A stretch of 64,000 nt of DNA from Ichthyophis bannanicus. Lineage: Eukaryota; Chordata; Amphibia; Gymnophiona; Ichthyophiidae. Position numbers and translations under genes: made by a program. This document shows, piece after piece, positions 54,440 to 64,000 of the stretch. Every line of letters begins with the position of its first letter. The stretch's first letter is position 1. The stretch spans positions 81,002,662 to 81,066,661 of the forward strand of contig CM066043.1 of the NCBI GenBank assembly GCA_033557465.1, read 5' to 3'. The notes under the pieces were generated by a model. It made no database searches and was not told the DNA's origin. It saw only the letters and a program-made list of their open reading frames with translations.

Positions 54440-54900
54440 TCCCAGCCCCATCTCATTCTAGTCCTCCCCCAACATCAACTCCCTCTTAGTTCCAGCCCCA
54501 CCCAGCATTCGCTCCCTTCTAGTCCCCGCATCAGCCCATTTCCAGTCCTAGCTCCCCATCAGCCCATTTACAATACTAGCCCCTCCATAAGCCCATTTCC
54601 AGTCCTACCCCCCCCCCCCCACTCAGCTCATTTCCAGTCCAAGCCCCCCATGAATCCATTTCTAGTTCTGGGCTCCCTGATCCATTTCCAGTCCTATCCT
54701 AGCCTCCCATCAGCCCATTTCCAATCCTAGCACCCTATTAGCCCATTTCCAGTCCTTTCCTAGTCCCATCATTAGCACATTTCCAGTCCTAGCTCCCCTC
54801 CACTCAGCCCATTTCCAGTTCTAGATCTCCCCCAATTTCCAGTCTAAGCCCCCCTCCCCATCAGCTATTTCCAGTCCCAGCTCCCTCCACTCAACAGTAC
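54440..54900. repeat. Tandem repeat array related to 51150-51640, opposite orientation
   Basis: About 12 units of 30-45 bp share catttccagtcctagc and catcagcccatttccagtc. The reverse complement matches the second tandem repeat of the hAT element. This suggests a second, partial copy of that element family. Confidence 0.8.
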
Positions 54901-55093
54901 AGCTTCCAAAGTGAAGAAAAAAGACGCTCTTCACTTTGGCAGCTGTTAGAGGTGAGCCGGGGCCTTTCCGGCTTCCTCTAAAGCCGCCCTGCCTGCCTTC
55001 CGGTAGTGAATGCGGGATGTTGTTGGCACGGAGCCCCCTGAAGAGCGGGTCCTGTGCGAACAATGTTCTCACACAATGGACAGGCCAGCCCTG
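54901..55093. mobile_element. hAT-type element right end (fragment)
   Basis: Contains ggcacggagccccctgaaga, reminiscent of the hairpin of 49434-49662, and ends tggacaggccagccctg, the terminus of the other hAT family. No left end was found. It may be a chimera of two families. Confidence 0.45.
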
Positions 55094-55539
55094 AGTGAAA
55101 CATAGTAGTTAGGGGACTTGTTCCTTCCAAAATGCCTCTCCCCTGTTCTCTACTCTCCCTATCCTCCCAACTGTCCCACCCCCAAAAATGATCCTCCTAA
55201 CTGCCCTTCCACCCACAAAAAGGACTCACTTGCAACTGCTCCCCCCAAAATTACCCTCCCACTACTGTCCTGCCATCCCCCAAAATTGACCCAACTTCCA
55301 GCACAATCCCCCCACGTCTACCATGCACTCCTATGAACAAAGCCACCCCTCCCTTCTCTCCTATAAGCAAAAGACACACAGACAGTTCACAACTGCACTC
55401 AAGCACAAACAAGCATGTTGAGGTTGTAAAGAATTCCATAGGCTGTGCTCTGTATGCTTTCACCCCTTGTTTTCTTTTTCTATGTGATAAACAAAGGGGC
55501 TCCTCAGTGGCAAGAAGGTGGAAATGAAGCGAACTGGCA
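55094..55539. other. Pyrimidine-rich unannotated stretch
   Basis: C-rich sequence (55130-55340) with repeated cccccaaaat-like pieces. Nothing recognised. Confidence 0.4.
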
Positions 55540-55554
55540 GCAGATTACATCACA

Positions 55555-55665
55555 GCTCCCCAACGCAGGGGAGTAACTGCACTGCGTGGCAATTACAACC
55601 TCATACAGCAGTGCTATGATCACTTCAAAAAAGCAAGGGGGTAACCTGCACGGAGTGGCAGGTAC
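55555..55665. repeat. Two-copy tandem repeat
   Basis: The unit caggggagtaactgcactgc-ggcaattacaacc at 55567-55603 is repeated as aagggggtaacctgcacgga-ggcaggtacaaccc at 55633-55669. They share a gtaac-tgca-g-gtggca-tacaacc pattern. Confidence 0.5.
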
Positions 55666-55669
55666 AACC

Positions 55670-56145
55670 CTAAACAGCATACAGGTATGTGTTTGTCATT
55701 TGAATCAAAACAGGAAATGTCATTGATATTTTTTAATGATGGTTTGCTTGTGATTAAAAGATGGCTCAGAGTGAAGAAAGAGAGGGGAGAGAAATTCCAG
55801 AGGGAAGGAGCCTCTCTCTCTGCACTATATCCTAGAAGATGGGTAAAGAAGAGCTCAGCGGTGGCAGAATACAATCCACCTGGAACTGGGAGATGCGCCT
55901 GACGGCTCCTCTTCCAGCTGATATCTCCTGACTCCTGCCTTCAGCCTCCTGACGTGGTTGTATGAAGTTGGCTGCAGCATTTAGACAGACGAGGTTAGTG
56001 AGATGATTAGATTTGTAAGGTATGTAGTTACGATTTTTTATGAGAGGAGGGGGATTTTATTTGGTGCAATGTTGTTGTTCTAATGGGGTGGCTTTGTAAC
56101 TCACCCCTGACATGTCAGCGAGGCATGTAATCAAATGCAATAAAT
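55670..56145. other. Unannotated stretch
   Basis: Nothing recognised. Confidence 0.4.
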
Positions 56146-56149
56146 TAAA

Positions 56150-56248
56150 ATAAATCTCTTCTTTTGACAGACTAGACTTACTGCGCAGAAGAAAAGCCTG
56201 CAATCTGCTTTCGGTCGCACCTTGCTAAGTCCACCCAGGGGCTGCGTT
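56150..56248 (+). repeat. SINE tail block fragment
   Basis: Contains agaagaaaagcctgcaatct, ccttgctaagtccacccagg and gctgcgttggtac, equal to the second half of the 47463 SINE family. The tRNA-like head is missing. Confidence 0.55.
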
Positions 56249-56756
56249 GGTACCCATACACAAAGTAACATACTGATTATGGAATCATCATGTCTGGTGT
56301 TGCCCAGTTTAACTAGTTTATTTTTCCAGTGTTTACCACTGTCCCTCCCTGGGTAAGATAATAACAAATGTGGGACTTGTGCTGGAGAGAAAATAAACCC
56401 ATGATCTCATCCTTCCAATATACAGTATAGAAGGAATTACACTACAACCAGTGCAAATGGGGGGGAGGGGGGGGGGGAGATGTGCTGCTCTAGGTGTCAA
56501 TATGGCAATCTTTATGTCAATGTGTGTCTATGTGGATGAATATCTATTGACAAAACTGTGCCAAATATGTTGGTGACTGCAAGAATGAGATCTTGGTCTT
56601 GCCGTATCAGTAGCAGCAGAGTCTTAACAGATGCAGGTAACCTGGGAAGTGCTTTTGTATGTCTAAATATTACTGCATTTATGTGGATGTTGGCACGCCA
56701 CTTGCTTGTGTCTCAGTGTGTATCTGCGTGCATGTACATCATTGTACGTATGTACA
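56249..56756. other. Unannotated stretch with G-run
   Basis: G-rich run at 56459-56477. Nothing else recognised. Confidence 0.4.
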
Positions 56757-57222
56757 GGGCTTTTATTTTTAAGAGGGAACCAGGCGATCCTGAGCACCAG
56801 CACCTTTTTCATTGAATGCTAAAACTGACCCACAGTCCTCATGTATTAATGAAAGATCCATTATTTCATATGAGCATATTTAAAGAATTTTAAAAATAAT
56901 GTGTTAACATATTTAGGATAAGATGTTATAAACAACTTTTGTTCATAACATCTTATCCTAAATATTTGTAGATACTAATAATTGTTAATTAAAGTGAAAG
57001 ATATTATTGGTTTATTTGAGTAGTCATACTGCTTTGGATGAATTAACAGTGGGATTCAACAATTAAAGCGTCTTCAATTGTTACTGAGCCTTGTAAGGCT
57101 AGGGCTACATTATGTTTTAATTTATGTTGTGGTATTTGTAGTTTTATGGCTATTGTACATTAGTTGCTCACTGAAAAAGACCTGCATATGAGTACTGGCA
57201 CCTTTGTTGCTAGGAAAAATGC
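56757..57222. mobile_element. MITE-like element with inverted ends and central hairpin
   Basis: The left end has gggcttttatttttaagagg and gagcaccagcaccttt. The right end has tgagtactggcacctttgtt then aaaaatgcac, whose reverse complement resembles the left end. The centre has a strong hairpin at 56909-56966. The superfamily is unassigned (hAT-like ends are possible). Confidence 0.45.
56909..56966. repeat. 24-bp-arm hairpin
   Basis: atatttaggataagatgtta and its complement taacatcttatcctaaatat flank a loop of about 14 bases. Confidence 0.85.
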
Positions 57223-58238
57223 ACTCGGTATGTACATATACAACATGTCATTCATGTGCATGTTCATGTCACTGTGTATGACTAGATGTCTGTGTATGTG
57301 ACATGTATAGTTTGGCATGCTTAGTAAAGCAGAGGACTTTTCCCAGGCACATCCAACTCCTGAATGAGGGGGGCGAAGCAACCTTTGAATCCCCGACAAG
57401 TTTGGGAACAGGAAATAAAATCCAAAGTGCATCAAGGGAAAACCACTGAGCATCCTCTCTCCAGGGGTGGAGGGAATGGATTCATCCTGCTCACCATCTT
57501 TCACACAGAGCAAGGATGCAAGCTTTTTTAAAAAAATGCTATTTAATTTCTAACATCTGGCCCCTGTAGTGACTCATTACAACAAACGGTGACACTGAGT
57601 AGTGGTAAAATTAATACTTTTCAATTTTCTTTTGCAAATGTAGAGATTCCAAGGGCTCTATCCAAGTTTTTTTTTGTGGTTATATGTTGAAAATGTTTTC
57701 CTTTAAGGTAATATTGTATATGAGGGGGGGGGGGGGTGCTGTGCATCCCCAGTGGGTCTTAAGGAATATCACTGATCAGGGGAACATATGGGAGGTGGCA
57801 GGAGGTTATTTTCACTGGTGCTCCAAGGAAGGGAAGAACAGCGGATCTTCTTTCCCAAAAGGAGGGCGAGTGACTTTTCTCACATTAGCTGGAAGACTCC
57901 TGAGGTAGGATTCATATGAGCTTTTGTCTAGGAGGGTGAATATTCACAGGTCATGAAGAAAGGAATTTTGCCTTGACAGTAATTCTTCATCCACAAGATA
58001 TTTGATGTGACATTCTGTTTTAAAGTGGGAAAAGAGGGTGCCTATGTTTTTCCGTGGGGTCAAGGAATCAAAATCTCTTTGAGAAAATTATGAAATCCAA
58101 CTTTCCTTCTAAAGTACTCATGAAGTTTGAGAACTGAATTTCCAGTTGATTTGATGTATGTTCTACCTAACAGAAAAACAGAAAAGGACTTCTCAGAAAA
58201 AGACCAATATCCCATTCTGTACAGCCGCCTCTTCTCTT
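57223..58238. other. Unannotated stretch
   Basis: A G-run lies at 57723-57735. A 117-aa minus frame (57160-57513) has no domain. Confidence 0.4.
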
Positions 58239-58239
58239 T

Positions 58240-59190
58240 ACATAGAAACATAGAAATATGACGACAGAAAAAGACCACATGGCCTATCTAGTCTGTCCTT
58301 CCATAACAACTACAACAGTCCACTTTTTGCCTTTAGAGATCCTCTGTGTTGGTCCCATGCTTTCTTGAATTCAGTTACTGTCCTCATCTCTACCACCTCC
58401 ACTGGGAGACTATTCCACGGATCCACTACTCTTTCCGTAAAGAAATATTTCCGCATATCACTCCTGAATCTATCTCCCTTCACCCTCATCCCATGTCCCC
58501 TCGTAGCAGAACTTGCTTTCAATTGAAAGAGGCTCTCCCCCTGAACATTTATGCCACTGAGGTATTTAAACATCTCAATCATATCACCTCTATCCCGCCT
58601 TTCCTCTAAGGTGTACATATTAAGATCCTTAAGTCTGTCCTTATATGCTTTATAATGAAGACCACTAACCATTTTAGTAGCCACCCTCTGCACCGACTCT
58701 ATCCTGTTCACATCCTTTTGAAGGTGCGGTCTCCAGAATTGCACACCATACTCCAAATGAGGTCGCACCAAAGACTTATACAGAGGCATTATCACCTCCT
58801 TTTTTCTGCTAGCCATTCCTCTCCGTATGCACCCAAGCATCCTTCTAGCTTTTGCTGTCGCCTTTTCCACCTGTTTAGCTACTTTAAGATCATCAGACAC
58901 AACCACGCCTAGATCCCGCTCTTCTTTAGTGGACAAAAGTACTTCACCTCCTATACTGTATTGCTCCCTTGGATTGCTGCAGCCCAAATGCATGACCTTA
59001 CATTTTTTAACATTAAATCCCAGCTGCCAAATTCTAGACCATTCTTCAAGCTTAGCTAGATCCCTCCTCATGTTATCTACCCCTTCCTGGGTGTCTACTC
59101 TATTGCAGATTTTGGTATCATCCGCAAAGAGGCAAACCTTACCCGACAGCCCTTCCGCTATATCACTAACAAAGATGTAGCTCATGCTTT
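58240..59190 (-). mobile_element. CR1-clade LINE, 5'-truncated
   Basis: The element runs from about 59190 (mid-RT) to its 3' end at about 58240 on the minus strand. The 3' UTR ends in catatttctatgtttctatg. It is the same subfamily as 2001-2561. The coding part is intact (next entry). Confidence 0.85.
58310..59185 (-). CDS. CR1 pol fragment, uninterrupted 291-codon frame
   Basis: It starts shortly before the RT catalytic box: KVCLFADDTKI, FADD at residues 20-23. It then has WQLGFNVKKCKVMHLG (about 54-69), ERDLGVVVSDDLKVAKQVEK, RRMLGCIRRGMASRKKEVIM, LVRPHLEYGVQFWRPHLQKD, MVSGLHYKAYKDRLKDLNMY, RKYFFTERVVDPWNSLPVEV and the C-terminus. This is the last third of a CR1 pol protein that would reverse-transcribe CR1 RNA at a nicked target. 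The first methionine is internal, and the endonuclease and RT fingers are absent. The lack of stops suggests a young insertion. No promoter is expected. Confidence 0.85.
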   Translation of the reverse strand: MSYIFVSDIAEGLSGKVCLFADDTKICNRVDTQEGVDNMRRDLAKLEEWSRIWQLGFNVKKCKVMHLGCSNPREQYSIGGEVLLSTKEERDLGVVVSDDLKVAKQVEKATAKARRMLGCIRRGMASRKKEVIMPLYKSLVRPHLEYGVQFWRPHLQKDVNRIESVQRVATKMVSGLHYKAYKDRLKDLNMYTLEERRDRGDMIEMFKYLSGINVQGESLFQLKASSATRGHGMRVKGDRFRSDMRKYFFTERVVDPWNSLPVEVVEMRTVTEFKKAWDQHRGSLKAKSGLL

Positions 59191-61110
59191 CTTGAAACTA
59201 GGAACGTCACTGGTCTAGGAGGTCTGAAGATCTGCTCTCAGAATAGGTTTTGTGATTTTTGTCCTTCTTTGGATATTCTTGTACAAAATCACCAAGTGTG
59301 TGAAGAGAGTACACAAGAGCAGGACACTGACAAAGAGGATAGGGACAACTAAAAAAAAAATTTGGAGGAGGAAATAGTGAGGTGTTTTGGTGATTTTATT
59401 TTGTGAAACTAGTGTTTGTTCCTTTTTGGACTGCTTTATGGCTTTCCTCTATTACTGGCAATTTAAAACTGACCACTGTACCTGACAGCAGGCTTTTCTG
59501 AGGACAGTTAGTAAGAGAGGTCATGTTCTTATTGCCGAGAGGTATGTCATAAAGGGCCCACGGCTTGATCTCTTATACTGCACCCTGGAGCCCCAAAGTG
59601 AGTTTGAGGAGCAAAAGAGAGAACGCCCAAAGAGATTATTACTGAGTGTAGCACCCAGGAAGTAGACACAACTCTGATCCATGCCCATCAGTACCATCTC
59701 CAGAAGTTGCAGTAAATTGGGAGTGAGCATAGCACAAATGAAGACATTTATGCTTGATAGACCATCATCAGTTCATGATGAGCATTAACCCACTGGAGAA
59801 GTCCAAATATTGAATGGGATATGCAGCAGCCATGAAGGGTAAGGCAAGAAGCTGAGACAGAGTAGTGGGGAGGGGAGGTAGCAGGAAGATGACTTGGAAA
59901 GGAGCCATGGGGGAGGGTGAAATTAGGAGTGAGAAGACTCAATGAGAGGTCTAGGGTATCTCCCATGTTTCTTTGTTGGGTGCTCCTCCCTTTCCTTCTG
60001 TCTCATCTCCCACTTCTAGCTGATTAAGCTGAGGGTGTTACTACTGACCACAGCTGAGTTCAGCCATCAGGTATCACAGACAGCAGCACTGCATGCCAGT
60101 TTCGGGAGTGTCCCTGCTTGGAAGGGATTTACTCTGCTCTTACCTTGGTCTGGTCAGAAGAAGGGGCTCTGGGAAACTGGGAGAATGTATAAAAAAATGG
60201 GGAGCTCTGGGGACTGAGGAATAATCATGGGAGAGGGATGGCTCAGAAGAATGAGGGAGGGGCTATGGGAGGAAAGGACTCTGGAGGGTGTATATAAGGT
60301 GTGGCTCTGGGTGACATTAATCAGGTGTTTGGAAGAAGGCAATTATTGGTTTTAGAGGAGGGACAGGAAGGAGGTGGGTTATTCTCTTTTTAAAGAGTTG
60401 GCAGTCTTAGATAGGCGTCTTAAGAGAAAGGCAAGGATTGAAATAATCATGGTAATTGAACTATTCTTTCATGTCCCTGTCCTAAGATGTGGTCCATGTG
60501 GAGCAAGATGGGTGACTATGGGCTATATATTGTGGGAAAGCCTACATTGTGCAGCCCATTGCTACCAGTTGCAAGCATAAGTGGAGAACTCCCATTTCAA
60601 TACATTCAATAGAGTTAATAAAGAAAAATACTGTAATACCAGATACACAATTCTTTATCCCTAGAGGTAGTACTGCATGGCCAGAAATACAGCAGGCTCC
60701 CCCGAACGCTGCTGTCCTAGGAGATGAGAACAAAATCAAATGGAACCCTCCTGCTGGCTCCCAGGATTCACCTCCCAAGTTAGGTCTTCTAGGCCCTGGG
60801 CCGCTGTGAAGCAGTGTTTACAGCCCTAGGGTGGAGCAAGTCCTGTCATTACTCAACAGTGACCTGTAGTGGTCAGGTTTAAGGTGCATGACTGCGGGGC
60901 TCTGGAAGAAGCCTTGGTGAACGGCACCTGCAGGAGTTTTGCCACTGTAATGAATGGAGTCAAATGAATTAGGAGCAGAGATAAAATAGGAGAAAAAGTC
61001 CCTGCACAGATGCAAATGAAGGGGGCATTTTCAAAGCCATTCAGGTTGGAGCCATGCAAACTGTATAAGCAGCACACTGTGGGATATTCAGCGACACTAA
61101 CACAGTTAGG
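59191..61110. other. Unannotated stretch
   Basis: Several 60-90-aa frames occur on both strands with no domain. Purine-rich DNA lies at 59870-60380. No repeat is recognised. Confidence 0.4.
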
Positions 61111-61113
61111 GAA

Positions 61114-61330
61114 GTGGAGGAGTAGCCTAGTGGTTACAGCAACTGTCTTGTACCCAGAAGATCAAGGGTTTGATTCCCACTGGCACTCCTTAGGCAAGTC
61201 ACTTTACCCTTCATTGCTTTAGAAGAAGGGGCCTGGCAATCTGTTTCCAGTGATACATCGCCAAGAAATCCCAAAGGCATCTGGATTGCCAGAAGTCAGC
61301 ATGGACTTGACAGTACTAAAAAAACCTCAA
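61114..61330 (+). repeat. tRNA-derived SINE with second conserved tail block
   Basis: Member of the 36795/47463 family: gtggaggagtagcctagtgg, gggtttgattcccactggc, taggcaagtcactttaccc, agaaggggcctggcaatctg and cagcatggacttgacagta. The head is close to a functional A/B-box pair. Confidence 0.75.
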
Positions 61331-61439
61331 TGCAGTTAGTGGCACAAACTATCCCAGGAAGCCATCACTGAGCACTGTGCTGCTAGAGTAGAGACACTGC
61401 TGGGATGGATCATAGGTAGCACCAGGGGGAACTAGCTGG
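61331..61439. other. Short unannotated stretch
   Basis: Nothing recognised. Confidence 0.4.
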
Positions 61440-61600
61440 TTATCCCTAAGCAGCAAATGTTAGGTGCTTGTCTAACCGGGCTGTGGCTGCATATTGCCGC
61501 TGTTCGGCCGACACAGATATTCAAGGCCAATAGTGGCCCCAACATTGAATATCTTGGTGCAAAGTTCAGCAGCGACAACTGAATATCACCCCCCCCCCCC
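61440..61600. mobile_element. MITE-like fragment (gaatatc family)
   Basis: Contains cagatattcaaggcc, cattgaatatcttgg and ctgaatatcacccc, with gccgctgttcggcc. Related to 43515-43862. C-run at 61588-61600. Confidence 0.45.
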
Positions 61601-62430
61601 AAGTTCTTGGCTGAGCTGAAAGAGGAAAAGGCAGAAACTGTTGGGGGGGGGGCCGCCTTGTAGACCTCTCCCATCCTCTCTCCCCCCCCCACCCCCTCAA
61701 AATGAAACAACTTTTCAATCTGCTAGGTTTAGGAGCTGTTTCCTTTTAACCAAAAATTGCACTAAAGAATCAGATTTATGGCAAAATATAGTAAGTCTTA
61801 ATCATACCAACAGTATAATTCATCACAAATAAAAGGCTCTTTTCACATCTGAGTCACTCCCAAGCTCTGGTGTTATATGACATAGGAATATGCCACCAGT
61901 TTAAATCATTTCTTTTTAAGAGGTAGAAGAAATGCAGAGTCTGTGGGCCTAGTGCCCAAAGTGGGAACTACCCCCCAGTCTGCGGCACGGGTCCCCCGCT
62001 ATTTGGCACACATCGTAGGCTTTTCTGTCAGGGGCCTTTCTGGTTGCTTCATGTTCTTTATGGTCAAACGGCTGCAAACACTTTGTGGGAATCCACCACA
62101 CTCTCCCCTCGAGATGGAAAAACTGAATCCTATGGCCCAGCAGCTGCTGCAGCTGTGTTGAGACTTTCCATCCTACACTGTCAGCTACACTGCCCTCCAT
62201 TTACTTTGCTGAGATATAATCATTGAGCGAGCCCTTAACGTTCAGTAGATCCCCAGAAAGCATAAGAAGACATACAGTCGGTCATATTGCTTGATGGGCG
62301 GACATGCCTTGTCTTTAGTCTCCATAAAGCAGAGCTTCTCCACCCCAGAACCCATCGGACTTCTTAGGATATCCATAACGGAGATCTGGTACATGCGAGT
62401 TGAAACATGCTGAAATTAGTGCTTCTTGCA
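61601..62430. other. Unannotated stretch
   Basis: G- and C-runs lie near 61641-61690. The overlapping 72- and 83-aa frames (about 61943-62200) have no domain. Confidence 0.4.
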
Positions 62431-62434
62431 CTTG

Positions 62435-62575
62435 GTTCAAAGTGTTGGTGCCCTAGGCAAACCTTAAGCTGTCGGAGTCAATGGTTTAACTTTGAATGCC
62501 CTGGTCTTTGCCACCCCTTGGAAGTTGCCACCCTAGGCAGTTGCCTACTTTGTGTAATGACTGGGCCAGCCCTGC
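62435..62575. mobile_element. hAT-type element right end (fragment)
   Basis: Contains ggtgccctaggcaaacc and ccaccctaggcagttgccta and ends actgggccagccctg, the family terminus. No left end with a matching octamer was found. Confidence 0.5.
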
Positions 62576-62999
62576 TTACTATTATTCTCGCATAGCCTGC
62601 CTCATATCACAGCAGCCCACACTGCCCACTGCATGATGGTCAAGCTGCTCAAGTTGGATGCAATCATTATACCTCGAATACAGCAGTGATTCATATAAAC
62701 GAGAGGCTACCCAAATGCAAATCTAACTTTATTTATAGGCCGTCCTCAAAAGCCCAAGGCAGCGTGCAATATTTTGCATAATACAGCCAGACAACGCAAG
62801 CGCCCTACATTGCGTTTACGGTGCATTGATCACATCCTTTGAAATGAGGACAGTGTGCTATGGAAGCACCCAGGAGCAGAGGGAAAGGAGAGAGCGCCTG
62901 AGGAAGGGTAATTGAGGCTGGTATAGGGTACTGAGGGGGATGGGGGTTAATTTGTCAGTTGCTCTGTTGTGAAGGCAGGAGCTCAGAAGGGGGAACAGA
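62576..62999. other. Unannotated stretch
   Basis: Reverse-oriented LINE 3'-like sequence may lie at 62725-62800 (tttatttataggccgtcctc), but it is too short to assign. Confidence 0.4.
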
Positions 63000-63351
63000 C
63001 AGGGCCGGTGCTACCACCATGTAAACTAGGCAGTTGCCTAGGGCGCCAGCCCTCCGAGGGCACCCATTGCCTCTGCTGCTCCTCCTCTCCGGGGTCTTCA
63101 GTGGGGGCACTAGCCCTCAAACTGCGATGCAGCACTTATGAAAATACCGGCGCTGTCACTGGAAGTAGTGTCAGAAAGGGTGAAAATGGCACATTGTGAA
63201 CAGGAGGAGACAGCAGCGCAACACTAAAGTGTCAGTATGCACTGTGTCACGGTTGGGGGCCATTGCTGCTGCTGCCGAGGCAGCAATTAGGGTGGTGGGG
63301 CCACAGGAGGTGGCAGGATGGAGGGCGCCTCCAATACTTGCGCCAGCCCTG
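63000..63351. mobile_element. hAT-type MITE, 352 bp
   Basis: Begins cagggccggtgctac and ends cttgcgccagccctg. Flanking octamers ggaacaga (62992-62999) and ggaacagg (63352-63359) match at 7 of 8. The internal aggcagttgcctagggcgcc motif is shared with 35191 and 47420. No coding capacity. Confidence 0.75.
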
Positions 63352-63466
63352 GGAACAGGAGATTAAAAGGTAGAACTGCTAAACTTTTCCCATCTCAGAA
63401 GAGCTGGGCCCATGTTGCCACTGCTGGCCTGAGATCCAAAAAAGAGGAGGCAGGACAGAGCCTCTT

Positions 63467-63620
63467 CTGCAGGGTTTCAGGATCTCTGTAATGAATATGC
63501 ATAAGATAGACATGAATGCACACTATTCTCACAGTTTATAAATTTATCTCATGCACATTCGTTAGGGAAATCCTGAAAACCAGGTCTGCTTGCAGTCCTC
63601 AAGGACTGAACTTGTGCACC
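63467..63620. repeat. Palindromic MITE (copy 3)
   Basis: Outer tttcaggatctctgtaatga and tcgttagggaaatcctgaaa are inverted. Core gaatatgcataagata / ttatctcatgcacattc. Same family as 25770 and 44880. Confidence 0.7.
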
Positions 63621-63652
63621 CCTATGTACTGCTACTGAACAAGAGGAATATA

Positions 63653-64000
63653 TTAGATATGATAGAGGTCTGTAAAATAATGAATGGAGTGGAATGAGTA
63701 AACATAGATCAGTTGTCTACTCCTTCAAAAAGCAGAAAGACTAGGGGACACATAATGAAAGTACAGTGTGGCACATTTAAGACTAATCAGAGAAAATATT
63801 TTTTCACTCAGTGCATAATCAAACTCTAGAATTCATTACCAGAGGATATAGTAAAATCTGTTAGTGCAGCTGGATTCAAAACAGGTTTGGACAAATTCCT
63901 GGAGGAAAAGTCCATAAAACATTATTAAAGAGAACTGGAGAAATCCATTGCTTACCCCTGGCACAAGCAGCATGGAACATGTATACCTTTGGGTACCCGA
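63653..64000 (+). mobile_element. CR1-clade LINE 3' end, running off the window
   Basis: Sequence such as gatatgatagaggtctgtaa (RGDMIEVYK region), gactaggggacacataatga, aaaatattttttcactcagt and gtttggacaaattcctgg matches the C-terminal and 3' UTR parts of the CR1 at 38320-42773. It is 5'-truncated; its 3' end lies beyond the window. Confidence 0.8.

Noticed and set aside
61120..61190. Possible tRNA gene
   Set aside because: The sequence is the head of a SINE whose body follows directly and is repeated at 36795 and 47463.
1..64000. CRISPR array or bacterial-type operon
   Set aside because: Tandem repeats lack the direct-repeat/unique-spacer pattern, and all features are those of a vertebrate genome.

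Overview
The window reads as vertebrate intergenic or intronic DNA built almost entirely from nested transposable elements. I found no complete cellular gene and no rRNA, CRISPR or functional tRNA gene. The mix of CR1-clade and L2-like LINEs, an L1, a DIRS-type YR retrotransposon, Penelope-like (PLE) remnants, tRNA-derived SINEs, hAT and Harbinger-type non-autonomous DNA transposons and palindromic MITEs suggests a large-genome amphibian or non-avian reptile. A caecilian-like amphibian is my best guess from the LINE 3' ends with (TAG)n tails and the SINE type. That guess rests on recognition, not on a search.

Layout. 0-4.5 kb: inverted-repeat unit, SINE pieces and a minus-strand DIRS-like element (gag, RT, RNase H remnants) split by a CR1 fragment. 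4.9-9.6 kb: near full-length but decayed L2-like LINE, minus strand. 9.6-12.2 kb: internally deleted L1, minus strand. 12.7-13.2 kb: Harbinger-type MITE. 13.36-13.54 kb: the only candidate cellular exon, unidentified. 14.6-22.6 kb: second copy of the same L2-like LINE on the plus strand, carrying three nested insertions. The largest is a 2.77-kb element with 555-bp inverted arms, each holding a hammerhead-ribozyme-like motif. 22.6-30.5 kb: mostly unrecognised DNA with small MITEs and SINEs. 30.5-32.3 kb: CR1 debris and a Penelope-like RT relic split by a solo-LTR-like insert. 34.1-36.5 kb: two hAT-type elements, one apparently containing another PLE-like piece. 37.3-42.8 kb: CR1 LINEs, one containing an antisense CR1 copy and another LINE tail. 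43.5-48 kb: MITEs, LINE remnants, SINEs and a hAT element with a perfect 8-bp target duplication. 49.1-53.2 kb: LINE endonuclease domain interrupted by a 2.79-kb hAT-type element that contains a 1.5-kb minisatellite. 54.4-55.1 kb: a related minisatellite in the opposite orientation. 58.2-59.2 kb: 5'-truncated CR1 with an uninterrupted 291-codon RT ORF. 61-64 kb: SINE, MITEs and a CR1 3' end running off the window.

No operon or pathway logic applies. The structure is one of layered insertions whose order can be read from target-site duplications (TSDs): old LINE and DIRS copies first, then LINE, SINE and DNA-transposon insertions into them, and the inverted-arm hammerhead element among the youngest (its arms are almost identical). 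The most unusual parts are that element, the minisatellite-bearing hAT element and the Penelope-like RT relic.
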